Source: Sceloporus undulatus (lineage: Eukaryota > Chordata > Lepidosauria > Squamata > Phrynosomatidae). From it: a DNA stretch of 64,000 nt. Below, in pieces: positions 1 to 12,400 of this stretch. Numbering within the stretch: the stretch's first letter is position 1; each line of letters begins with the position of its first letter. The position numbers and the translations under genes are program-made. The stretch lies in contig NC_056530.1 in the NCBI RefSeq assembly GCF_019175285.1, positions 1,577,474 through 1,641,473 on the forward strand, given 5' to 3'. The notes beneath the pieces are model-generated. The model did not search any database and was not told the origin of the DNA. It saw only the letters and a program-made list of their open reading frames with translations.

Positions 1-1960
1 GCCGCATAGGGAAGGCATTGGGGATATTTGCCCATAGGGAAGCACTGGGAATATGTGCCCATGGGAAGCTTTGGGAATGTTTGGTCCCATAGGGACATTG
101 GGAATGTTTGCCCATAGGGAAGCATTGGGGGAATGTTCGCCCATAGAGAAGCATTGGGAATATTAGTGCCCATAGGGAAGCATTGGGGATATTGCCCATA
201 GGGAAGCATTGGGGAATTTGCCCATAGGGAAGCATGGGGGATATTTGCCTATAGGGAAGCACTCTGGGAATATTGCCCATAGGGAAGCATTGGGAATTGT
301 GCCCATAGGGAAGCATTGGGAATATTTGCCCATAGGAAGCATTGGGAATGTTTGCCCATAGGGAAGCATTAGGAAGTTGGGAAGGTGTTGGCCCATAGGG
401 AGCATGGGAATGTTTTTCCATAGGGAAGCATTGGGAGGTTTGCCCCATAGGGAAGCATTGGGAAAATGTTTGCCCATAGGGAAGCATTGGGAATTTGGGC
501 CTAGGGAGCATTGGGAATGTTTTGCCCTATGGAAGCACTGGGAATGTTTGCCCATAGGGAAGCATTGGGAATGTGCCCATAGAGAGAAGCATTTGGGAAT
601 ATTTGCCCATAGGGAAGCATTGGGAATGTTTGCCCATAGGAAGCATTGGAAGTTTTGCCATAAGGAAGCAGTGGAAATGTTTGCCCATAGAAAGCATTGG
701 GAATATTGCCCATAGGGAAGGCATTGGGGAGATATGCCCATAGGGAAGCATTGGGATATTTGCCCATAGGGAAGGCATTGGGGATATTTGCCCATAGGGA
801 AGCATTGGGGATAGGTTGACTAAGGGAACACTGGAAATAATTTGGCCCATAGGAAGCTTTGGGAAGGTTTGTCCCATAGGGAAGCATTGGGAATGGTTTG
901 CCCATAGGGAAGCGATGGGAATATTTGCCCATAGGGAAGCATTGGGAATGATTTGCCCATAGGGATACATTGGGAATGTGTTGCCCATAGGGAAGCATTG
1001 GGAATATTTGCCCATAGGAAAGCGGGAAATGTTACCCATAGAGAAGCACTGGGAATATTTGCCCATAGGGAAGCTTTGGGAGGTTTGCCCATAGGGAAGC
1101 ATTGGGAATGTTTGCCCATAGGGAAGCATTGGGAATATTTGCCCATAGGGAAGCATTGGGGATGTTTGCCCATAGGGATGCATTGGGGGTTTTTCCCATA
1201 GGGAAGCATTGGGGAATATTTGCCCATAGGGAAGCATTGGAATGTTTGGCCCATAGGGAAGCATTGGGAATGTTTGCCCATAGGGAAGCATTGGGAATAT
1301 TTGCCCATAGGGAAGCATTGGAAATGTTTGCCCATAGAGAAGCATTGAGGAATGTTTGCCCATAGGAAAGCATTAGGAAAATCTGCCCATAGAGAAGCAT
1401 TGGGAATATCTGGCCCATAGGGAAGCATTGGGAATATTTGCCCATAGAGAAGCATTGGGAATATCTGCCCATAGGAATTAAGGCATTGGGAATATCTGCC
1501 GCATAGGGAAGCGGGAATAGCGCCATAAGAAGCTTGGAATATTCGCCATAGGGAAGCATTGGAAGTGTTGCCCATAGGGAAGCATGGAATACAGCCCCCA
1601 TAGGGAAGCATTGGGAATATTTGCCCATAGGGAACATTGGGAATATCTGCCCATAGAGAAGCATTTGGGATATCTGCCCATAGGGAAGCATTGGGAATAT
1701 TTGCCCATAGGGAAGCATTGGGAATATCTGCCCATAGGGAAGCATTGGGAATATCTGCCCAAAGGGAAGCATTGGGAATATCTGCCCATAGGAAGCATTG
1801 GGAATATCTGCCCATAGGGAAGCATGGGAATATTGGCCCATAGGGAAGCATTGGGAATATCTGCCCCATAGGGAAGTATTGGGAAGTTGCCCATAGGGAA
1901 GCATTGGGATTTTGCCCATAGAGAAAACTACTTGCCCATAGGAAACCCATTAGAGAATAC
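1..1960. repeat. 27-bp minisatellite array
   Basis: About 70 head-to-tail copies of a roughly 27-bp unit, consensus near CCCATAGGGAAGCATTGGGA followed by ATATTTG. Units differ by substitutions and by 1-3 base indels, and the array decays after about 1920 into diverged copies such as TATGGACAAGTA. The array runs off the left edge, so its full length is unknown. Because 27 is a multiple of three, many frames stay open and give apparent repetitive proteins with a nine-residue period (for example FPMLPYGQI). There is no start context, splice structure or unique sequence, so I do not regard these as genes. It lies upstream of UBXN11. Confidence 0.95.
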
Positions 1961-2099
1961 GTGCTATGGACAAGTATTTTCCAATGATTCCTATTGGGAA
2001 AGTATGATTTCTCTATGGACAAGTACTGTTTACTTTGTTTAGTACGTCCTGGCACCAGAGCCTCTGACAGAGAAGGCTCAATGTCCCCAAAACTACAGT

Positions 2100-2253
2100 T
2101 CCCTAGAACTCAACCAGGCAGTTAAAGTGGTCTCAAACTGGATTATTTCTGCGATGTGTTTTGGACCTAAAGGAAGCATTTACCCTGTAGCAGTAATGCA
2201 GTTTGACACTACAGTACTTTTAAAATTGCTGCTGCGGCCCAATGCGATGGGAT
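2100..2253. repeat. nonautonomous DNA-element fragment before the gap
   Basis: The segment contains AGTTAAAGTGGTCTCAAACT and a GCAGTTTGACACTACAG-type stretch. These belong to a short family seen about eight more times in the window, with motifs AATGCAGTTTGACACCACTT and GAATTCTGGGAATTGTAGTT. The two motifs tend to occur in inverted arrangement, which suggests a small terminal-inverted-repeat transposon, perhaps hAT-like. Class assignment is inference. Confidence 0.6.
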
Positions 2254-2892
2254 NNNNNNNNNNNNNNNNNNNNNNNNNNNNNNNNNNNNNNNNNNNNNNN
2301 NNNNNNNNNNNNNNNNNNNNNNNNNNNNNNNNNNNNNNNNNNNNNNNNNNNNNNNNNNNNNNNNNNNNNNNNNNNNNNNNNNNNNNNNNNNNNNNNNNNN
2401 NNNNNNNNNNNNNNNNNNNNNNNNNNNNNNNNNNNNNNNNNNNNNNNNNNNNNNNNNNNNNNNNNNNNNNNNNNNNNNNNNNNNNNNNNNNNNNNNNNNN
2501 NNNNNNNNNNNNNNNNNNNNNNNNNNNNNNNNNNNNNNNNNNNNNNNNNNNNNNNNNNNNNNNNNNNNNNNNNNNNNNNNNNNNNNNNNNNNNNNNNNNN
2601 NNNNNNNNNNNNNNNNNNNNNNNNNNNNNNNNNNNNNNNNNNNNNNNNNNNNNNNNNNNNNNNNNNNNNNNNNNNNNNNNNNNNNNNNNNNNNNNNNNNN
2701 NNNNNNNNNNNNNNNNNNNNNNNNNNNNNNNNNNNNNNNNNNNNNNNNNNNNNNNNNNNNNNNNNNNNNNNNNNNNNNNNNNNNNNNNNNNNNNNNNNNN
2801 NNNNNNNNNNNNNNNNNNNNNNNNNNNNNNNNNNNNNNNNNNNNNNNNNNNNNNNNNNNNNNNNNNNNNNNNNNNNNNNNNNNNNNNNNNNN
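2254..2892. other. assembly gap (639 N)
   Basis: A run of N. Both sides carry pieces of the same short repeat family (GGGATGCTGGGATTTGTAGT on the right), so the gap probably sits in repetitive DNA. Nothing can be said about its contents, and reading frames that cross it are meaningless. Confidence 1.
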
Positions 2893-3250
2893 TGGGATGC
2901 TGGGATTTGTAGTTTGTTGTGGCACTAGAATGCTGTGGCAGAAAAGGCAAAGATTTTATATACAGTACTGTAATTACAAATCCCAGCATTCCATAGGATG
3001 GTGCTACAGCACTTAAAGCTGTGTGTAGATGCACCGTAAGGGTGCACCTGATTCTACCCTGAAGAAATAACGCAAGTTGGCACCACTTTTAAGTGCTGTA
3101 GCGCCATCCTATGGAATCCTGGAACTTGTAGTTTTACAAGCTGTCTCTGCTTAAGTGTGCTGGTGCCTGACCAAATGACAAATGCCGGGAGCCGTGACAG
3201 TTAAAGTGGTGTCAAACTGCATTATTTCTACAGTGTAGATGCACCCAATG
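2893..3250. repeat. cluster of short inverted-repeat DNA elements
   Basis: Two or three overlapping copies of the family that carries GCTACAGCACTTAAA, CATCCTATGGAATCCTGGAA and GTCAAACTGCATTATTTCTA. The piece around 2985-3020 is the reverse complement of 3085-3135 (CCCAGCATTCCATAGGATGG against CCATCCTATGGAATCCTGG), so the copies can form a stem. They lie directly upstream of the first UBXN11 coding exon. Confidence 0.65.
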
Positions 3251-3485
3251 TGGAAGCTCAGCCACATTTACTCAAAAGGAGTCTCAGCGGGGCTTATTTT
3301 TAGAGTTCAGTGTTTCACATCTCCAAAAATTAGCATTGTTCTCCTTGTGTAGTTAATACAGTTCCAAGCTTCACATGTTAACCACAAATTGCAATACATT
3401 TTGTCTTCTTGCATCTTTAGTGTATGAAACTGATAAAAGATAAACCATGACATCGCCTCTCTCCTCTCTGGGGAAGATTCGTAGA

Positions 3486-6400
3486 ATGCCACTTCAGTTG
3501 CAAAAACCTGGGTAAGTGAGGGCTTGTTCACACAATCATCCAGATCTCTGGTAGCAGCAGCAGAAGGCTGTACCTTTTGGCTCCAAACCTATAATGACTT
3601 GTTGAGGATCTTGCCTTTGTTTATCAAGTTTACTTTCATGTCCATTCTAGTTTTCAGCCCACTGCATAGTAGAAATTGCATCTCAGTTGAAACCCGTCAG
3701 AACTTTGAAAGCGTACTTTATTGGACTACAGCTCCCAGTATCTCATAGCCTAAATAGCTAGTCTGCACGTAAACTGTGCCATGCTGACAGGAGGAGTTGT
3801 GTTGCCTTGAATCTCAGTTCTGGGGAAAAGGCAGGTATAAATAAATAAAGATGATGATCATCATCATCATCTTCTTCATCATCATCCAAAATGTATTTTT
3901 TCCAACCTCTGAATTGAATTAGGGGGCAGTTAGTTTTTAGCCACACTGTAGTTTGAAGTCACTAACAAAGGCAATTGTCATCACTGACTTTATTTCTTTG
4001 TGAATATTTTCATTATGTGTACTCACATTACCAGCAAACCAAAAGACTTGTTCACTTAATGTTGGAGGTAATTGTTGTGTTTCAAATATACTAGGTTGTC
4101 ATTAAATGTAGAATGGAGTATAGAAATGAATTAACTAATAATAATTAAAATAAATCGAAAAACTAGTAATATATTAGCTATCATGGGTCCCAGACTGGGA
4201 GGAAAGAGTGTCAGAGTGCTTGGACCCAGTTTCAACTGCTTTACTACTGTAGTGACTTTTCCTAGTAGCAGTAACCTAAGCCACAGTACTTCATGGATTT
4301 GTAACTTCCAGATTAGACTACTGTAATGCATTCTTTGTGCAGTTGCCCTTGAAGATTACTTGGAAGCTGCAGCGTCTGTGAAATGCAATAGATATTTTGA
4401 TGACTGAAATAGCATATAGATCCCATATAACACTGGTCTTAAATGGCACTCTTTGCCAGTATGCTTGTGGTCCAAATTCTTGATCCCTGTGATGATATTC
4501 TAATCTCTTAATGACTTGGGACTTTGTTACATGAATAAACATCTCTCTTAATCTATACTTGCCTGAAGACTAAGGTCTGTTATAAAGTCTCTCTTCTGTT
4601 CTTCACCAGTAGATGCAACATAATGTGTGAAGACATAGGAAAGAGTCTTCTCAGCTGTAGCCCCCTGGTTTGCTTGGTGTTTATGTTAGCTTCATAACAT
4701 CATCAAGTAAAACATGGTTAGTTTTTAGGACTATGTAGCCATGTTCTAGAAGAATTCATTCCTGACGTTTTGCCTGCACCTATGGCTGGCATCTTCATGG
4801 TTCTTTATTAAAGCCTTTTGGACCAAATTATTTTTTTTCCAAAATGTACATGAAAATGGTTTTGAACTGATTTAACCTTAAAAACCTGTTTTAGTCTTTC
4901 ACATTGTTTAATTTAGTTTGTTTAAACTGTTCAAATTGATTTTCTTCTGTGCTGCCCTGTGGCCCTGTGATAAAGTGCAGTACTGTATATAAAAACTTCA
5001 GATAATAACAAAAAATATTTCCTGATTTCTTCTGGATTTCAGAGAAAGGACCATACACCACAAAGAGCGTACCCGGAATGGTAAGAGATAAACCCTTATA
5101 ATCCCTTTGTGTGTGTGCATTAGTTAATTGTATTTTATGCTATATAACAGGCATTGAGAATCCCTATCTTATGTGGATTTCCTATCCAGTCACTGATCAA
5201 AGATAAGAGATTACTGTGTTTATCAGCCAGGCAGATGTAGCATGGAACGAAGCTGTGGTTTACAACCCAGGAATATACTGAAGTTTAGATACTTGTGACT
5301 GCACTTACTGAGTTTATCAGTCCTCTTAATTCAACAGTTCTGCCTTGCTAAGGTGGGTTACAGCCTGCACCCGCCCCTTTCCCTGGTGATCGGGGCCTCA
5401 GCTGCCAGACTGGCAGCCTCCGAGGCCCTGATCCGCCGCTTTGCAGGCTGCGGGGAAGCGGCAAAAGGCCGCTCCCCAGCAGCCTGGAAAAGGGTGTCCT
5501 TGGGGATTCAAGCCCCAAGGACACCCCGCTTGGCCCCTTTCTCCCTTGCATCGTTAGGCTCAGCTGTCTGAAGGCTGCGCCCAGCAACATAAAGCAGGAA
5601 GGAGCTCCGAAATGGAGCTCCTTCCGGGGTCGCACAAAGGGCACACTATGCGCCACGGCGCGGCCTCAATACGTCACAACCGCGCCGCCTCGTTTGGAGG
5701 CGGCGCGGTCGTGACGTATTGATGGCAGCGGCTGTGTGGAACGGCTGCCGCCATTTTGTGCGCGCAGAGCGCGTACTAGCGTTAGGGGGGTGCGGAAGCA
5801 CTGCCCCTTCCTAACCCTAGTACGTGCTCATCTTGTACTTATATGGCGGTCTGTAACACGCCTAAGTTAGACATGTGTTGAACAGTCATTATAAGATACA
5901 AACCAGTCAAAGACCAAACTCAGTTTTAAAATGTTAAGATTAAGATACACAGTAAAATTCTGGGATTAGTATGTTACAATATAGAAATTTTTGTGTAAAT
6001 TATCTGTAATCACTTTTCACTGATTGGAAATCATAAACTCTTTTTTAGGTCAGGAAGGCCTGCAACTGAATTGTGGTTTGTAATATTTTCTTAATATTTT
6101 TTTCACCCTTTCCTACAATAAGCATATAAATTTTTGTTGTGTGTCTTCAAGTTGTTTCCAACTTATGGCAACCCTAAAGCTGATTCCTTTATACAGTCAC
6201 AGAATGATTCTGAAAGTGTGCGACTATAAAAGCCAAGCCCAGCCAAGAAATGTGTTCTAAAGGGAACTCAGCTCTGCTTCATGCTGTTAGTTCTGTGGTT
6301 GTGGGGTGGGTAAGATATGTATGGGTCTGTTATTTTTAAAATCTCCACCACATCCAGTTTTTCTAAATGCTAAGGCTCCCTCCCAAACATCTTCTCATCA

Positions 6401-9400
6401 CCATCAGCATAACAAGAGACAATCCCCTTTGCTTCACAGAGGATGAAATTGCTATGATGGATGAAATCCTAGGGCCAGGTGCTCAGATTCCAGTCAGTTT
6501 GCCTTCCTGTTCAAACGGAACTTCAAGCAATTCAGGTATATTTGCTATGAGTGGAAGAGTTGGAGATAAGGTTATTTCTCTGGGTAATGTGAAATGCATG
6601 TTTCAGACATGTAGACAACTCGGAGGTTATGTACTGTGTTTCCTTCTTTTGAGGGGTCTTTGTCTTTAGACAGTCCTCATACAAGAATATACAAGAATAG
6701 TCTGCCACAGAATTCAGACCCCTCCAGTAACCTCAGTTTTAAGTATTGGAATGAAAACATATGTTTCTAGCCCTCGTGATAAAGGAGTTACATATGAAAG
6801 CATACAAGGTAGAACCCAAGCAAGTATATAATGAATGGGATATTTATGCCTATTGCTCTAGAGTAGCAGTCACCCATGCTAAGTGGAAAACTGCTATTGA
6901 TGCTGACACCAGGAAGAGATCAGTTTTAAAAAGGAGTCAACAATTCTATTAGGCAGGGACTAGCTTTTAATTATTGGTTTGTGTGACATACTTTGAATGT
7001 GGAATTGATTGACTCAGACTTTGAAGACTATTGCTTATGAAGATGGTTATTTTGCTCTACTAGGCCAAGGAAACTATTATCACATTAGTCTATCAGATGG
7101 AGGGATGCACGTGCTCATTGCTGAACCAAATTCTGAGGACTTACACATTCCCTATAAACCTACTTCCTTCTTTCCAGCATAAACATACAGCCACATTCAA
7201 ATGAAGAGATGTACACGGCCTTCCTCCACTTCCCACCTTTGAAAACGTTTTTGATGGAAAAGAAAAATAGGTGCAGATCATAAAATGTTAAACAATGTGA
7301 TTCCACAAACTCTTCTGGTTCTGCTGCTGTCATATTCACTGCTCAAGTGCTACTCAAAGGGGTGGTCCCTGGTGAATTTCCAAGAAGAAAAGAAATAGTT
7401 GTAGCCAGTGGCACAAATATGGTACAGGTCCTTGACGTATTGAGGGAGAAAGTAATGATCTCCTACAGCAGATAGCCTAAGAAGCACTGCTCTACTCAAC
7501 ATGTGCATGACCCACAAAATATGGAAGGATAATAGTGTTGCTTTTCTAGGGAGAATGTTCATCTTCATATGAGTGGATGGTGTGGAGGTCAGAGCTCCTT
7601 TTGAAATTTGACCCCATATGTAAGATTGAAGAAATCCCAAATCCCATTCGCAGTCTCACATCAGGGTGGTCATTACATGGCCTGTGGGCTGCATTTGGCC
7701 TTTACACCCCATTTTAAGACTGCCATGGTGCCTAGCTGTTAGAGATTCAGCTGTCGTATCCTCACCATCCATACCACGGAGACTGTAGCTGCTTCTTTCT
7801 TTCCTGTCACTTCTGGAAAAGCAAAGACATTTAGAATCTTGAAGGATTTTATGGTTTGCAAGGATACTCTGGCACCCTTATACGCTATAGAGAGCTGTTG
7901 CTGCTGCAGAGTATCAGTTCTGGTGGAGGCACAAAGAATCCAGTGGATTCCAGGGTGTCTCATTAGCAATGTCAAAGACTATTAGTATATTGGTCTATAT
8001 AGTATAGTATGTATTAGTATATACTATTAAAGAAGTCTTGACTTCTTTAAATATAAGAGATTCATGTGTGCACACATACATAGTCTTCTCCCACTGGTGA
8101 GCCAAAAACTGGTTCTTTCTCCCAAGAAGCTGGACAGAAAGCCAATATAGAGAACCCAGCATACCAAGCCTTCTGGCATCTTGTCTTTTTTTCAGGGAGC
8201 ACAATGTGTCATTGTGAAACTAATAGCTCAAATATGTGTTTGAATCTGAATTGCTCTTGTGATGGATTACTTTCATTCTTTACCAGCTGCTCCCAGTGAC
8301 ATGGAACTGATGACCTCCATGATGCAGAAGATTGCTTCCTTGGAACAGAAAGTCAAGCACCAAGCACAAGCAATCCAGCACAGGGTGAAAATGCTAGACT
8401 TAACCACATTTAGTTTTTGTGGAAACAGTTCAGATCAATGATAGCTGAAAGCAGATCTGTGTTTAAGTTTCTTTTGATGGTTTTGGTATGCATTATTCAC
8501 TAACACTACATATATAACAACAACAAAATCTTCTGGTAGCTGACAGAATAAAAGAGAAAAATGAACATAGTCACATGATGTCTGTGAAAGTACAGTAAAA
8601 TCCAGCAAGTCAAAACTAACCAGATAAGAACAAACAAGCAGTTAAAAAAGAGCAAAAATAAAAATCTGCAGCGCTATAACAGTATTAAGCACAAGATGAA
8701 TTTGAAACCAGGGAAAATCAAAATATCTTTGCTGCTAAAATATAGAAAAACACAGGAGATAAAAAATATTATGAAGTGTAGGATATTGAACATTTCATGC
8801 ATGTGCCGTTTTGGCACAACTGTGCATGTTTGAAAAGCATGGTTACATCCCAAACAGAATAAGATAAAATTGATATATTTCAGAACATTATTTTTATACA
8901 GTTCAAAGAAAATTGTGCCCTACACCTTGAAATAACATAGAAATCCACTCCAAAACCAATCCTAACAATGAAAATGAATCACCTATACCTAAATGCACTC
9001 TGGGAAAAGGTCTGAGATTGCTCTGTGATAGCGCGAACAATGCGTTACTGGCTTACGGATATTTGCAATAGAGCAAATGAAGTGCTATCGGCAAGCTATT
9101 CACGGGGATTCCTGGTGAATAAGAAGTTACAGGAGCATTCCAGGTTGTTAATGGGAGATGTATGGGATGAGCATAACATTGTGTGAAAATCTTCACACGA
9201 TCATGCAGTCATGACAGGAGCATTGTGTTTTTCTCTCATTTCTTATTCCCCGTGTGATAATCTCAACTGAATGTGTGCATAGCGAAAGGTGAACCATATT
9301 ATGGAGTAAATCACATTCACTCTACCCAAAGGTTGATTCCTGAAGACACTTGGTGTGCCTAAGGACAGAACAGATATGTACTAGTGTGTGTCCAATAAGT

Positions 9401-12400
9401 AAAAATAGTCTGATCAGCTGCTGCTGATTATAATGTTGCGTCTGAATTTAGCACTTGATCATCTTTTTGTCTTTTGCTTTCGGATCTGCAGGATAAGAAG
9501 ATCAAAGAGCTTGAGGAAGAGATTCAGGAAGGAAAAGGTAAAACTGTACCATACTTCCCTTTATTATGTCTTTCTACCTTCAGCAATATGCAGGGGCCAT
9601 GTCTTGCTAGAAATGAGGATGTGTAACTGAAAGCCATCCTTCAGACATGAACGTGTGGAGAGATTGTATTGGAATCTTACCATACATGGTGAGATGAACC
9701 TGTAGGAAGTTTTATGGCTGTAATGACTGCATTCGGCTAGGCTTCTGTGTGATACTGTACATCTGAGAGATGACTGTCCAAAGGTGAAATCCAACTTTAT
9801 TCTTTTCCATTTTGAGTCACAACATTAACTGATAACAGAGACAGAGCTATGTCTGATTTTTATGTAGTTTGTTATTTAAGTAATATGAAAAATCTTAAAC
9901 CTCTTCTTTATCCCCTCACAAAGCTTCACAGTCATGTAGAACCAAGGAACTGGAAGAGTTATGCCTTCAGCTACATTATCAGATCTGGGAGATGGAGGTA
10001 AGGTTAGTGAAAGTGACCAGAGGTTCATTCTTTCTTTAGGAAGCTGAGCTGTTTGAAGAATAGGTAAGAGCCCTTTGACCTGAACCTGGCCCTTGAACAA
10101 ACTGACCTCTGAGAAGCTACTGCATCCATCTTTCTAATGCTAGCCAACAGTCAAAGGGAAAGGGAAACTTCCTTTTGTTTCTTGCTTCTGCTTTTAAAGA
10201 GAAAGGAAGAAAAGAGGTATATTTGACCCTTCAATTTTGAAGGTCAGGTTTGGAAGGCTCTGTGTTCCGTTTGGGCTCAAGTTCGCTCAATACTCTAAAT
10301 CTGAAACTAAGTCAATTTCAGGCGAACACTTTTTCCACCCCTATTTTGAACTGCTTGTGGAATAGGACTTGGGAAAACTGGTTTCTAGTTTAAGCCATGA
10401 AACTCATGTTCTCTTAAGTCTCAGCTACCACTGAAGGTTGTTATGAGAATAGCTAGAGAATGAGGAACCCAATGCTGCCCTGAGCTGCCTTGAAATTCAT
10501 TACATAGAAGACAGGATGTAAGTTAAATAAATAAATAAATGAGTTACAGAACTAAAATAAAACCTTACTTGGGAAAATTTTTCTTTGTGTTCCATCTCAG
10601 AGCCTCAAGTACCTCATTTGCCTTTCTCACCCAGTGTTCATCATGCTGTTGCCTGGGTTGGGCTCATCACACAACTTTATTTTTCATATTCCATCTCAAA
10701 ATCTTAATTACCCTTATTTCCTAACTTCATATTGTTGCCTTTCCCCATAATTGCTAAATTGTCCCCATTTCTCTCTCCACAGCGGTTTCTGAATGACTAT
10801 GGGTTGATCTGGGTTGGAGAAGAAACAGATTCTCCAGAAGAACTGGAGTCACCAAAAGAAGAAAGAATTCACCCACTGAAAGGTTTTTGGAAGCCAGGTT
10901 GGCTGGAACAAGTGACTACCCCCATTTTAGATACATTATTAATACAAATTATTATTTACTTAAGCCTTTCCATGTCCTCCCTGCTTGTGGTTTTTTTGTA
11001 ACTTGAAATATAGAGTGTGAGTTCTTTGGAGAAGAATCTTGTAATTTCCTTACAAAACTCCTTAAAAGGCCATATATAGTGATCGGATCTAATACATCAT
11101 TCCTCCCATTAAATGACCATTCAAATAATCATAACCAAGAATCATGTAAGAAATAATACAAACAGGTGCTCCCAGGTTTCAGAATAATGTTTTCAAATGA
11201 CAGCCTCTATAAAAGCTGTTTTTCCCCCATATAGCCACCAATGAAACAGCACTCAGGAAAACATCATAAAAAAATCACTAAAAGTATCCAGGAAGATTGT
11301 GCAAATCCCTTCTTGCCTCATTCCTGTTTTGAAAATTATTTAGACTTTTAGATTTTAGCATTGAAAGGCAGTTATGAATGACAAAAAGCCCACATGCCTG
11401 TTACAATTTCCAAGACACTTGTTCAATATGTTGAAATATACCACTGTGGAACAACCCCACATCTGGAGCTCAGGATATAAAAAAAATGTAGTCCTCTTGA
11501 CAAGTCCTGTTGACATTAGTTTAATGTTATCTGTTTCCTCAGTTCAGGGAAACCTGGGACCATAGCTTTTAGCATTGATTTCACATTTCCCCTTCCTCTT
11601 CAGTTGGCTGGAATGGACTCACCACTGATGATTGAGTCCATCCTAGTGAGTCTACCACTGATAGCCAGACTCACAACTCATGGTCATGAAGCTCCTGCTT
11701 GGCATGCCATCTCCTGAACTCATGTTGAAGGTATAGCAAGGATGGGAGGATAGTCCAAGAACCAGCCAAAAACCCAGGCAAATAGTGTGGAGATTTTCAA
11801 TCCTCTGGTTGGCAAAGTTGAAGCCTTCTCAGGAAGTCTGTTGCCAAGTTCGGCTCTCCTTGCTCATCTTCTACAGGGACCCCAGATCCAAAGTCTAGGT
11901 AGGGTTGAATCTCAAAAGCAATGGAACTGTTTTTCTTGCATTCCCTTGATATAAGAAAGGAGTTTGGAGTTAAGTTATAGGATTTGGGGGTTGTTTGGTC
12001 ATTTTCTCACTCTTAGTACTTACTTGTTTCTTTGCTGTAGGTGATGCCATCCCTTCAAGAACCCCAATCAATTTTGATTTGATTTTTGAAAACCTGAAAG
12101 ATTTAAATGTTTTGGCTGGGGATGGCATGTCCCAAATTGAACACACATCTGCGGGTGCTAGGCTGAAACAGCTGGACTCAATCCCCCTTACCTTCTATCA
12201 GAACGGGATTGTCATGTTCAACGGACCCTTCCGGTCATATGAGGAGCCTTCCACACAGGTATGGATGTGTTTTCAAAGGCCCGAAGCACATGGGTCAAAT
12301 AAAGCAGCTTCCAGCCACTTCGGAGGCATGGTGTTTATATGATGCATGCCCCTGAAGCAGCTGGAAGCCCCTCTGAGGTCAGCTAATGCAGCCCGAAGCT

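Noticed and set aside
163-2055. Long repetitive open frames on both strands (up to about 400 codons)
   Set aside because: They are read-through of a 27-base minisatellite; there is no unique sequence, no start context and frequent indels between units.
2127-3034. Open frames crossing 2254-2892
   Set aside because: They consist almost wholly of N and have no meaning.
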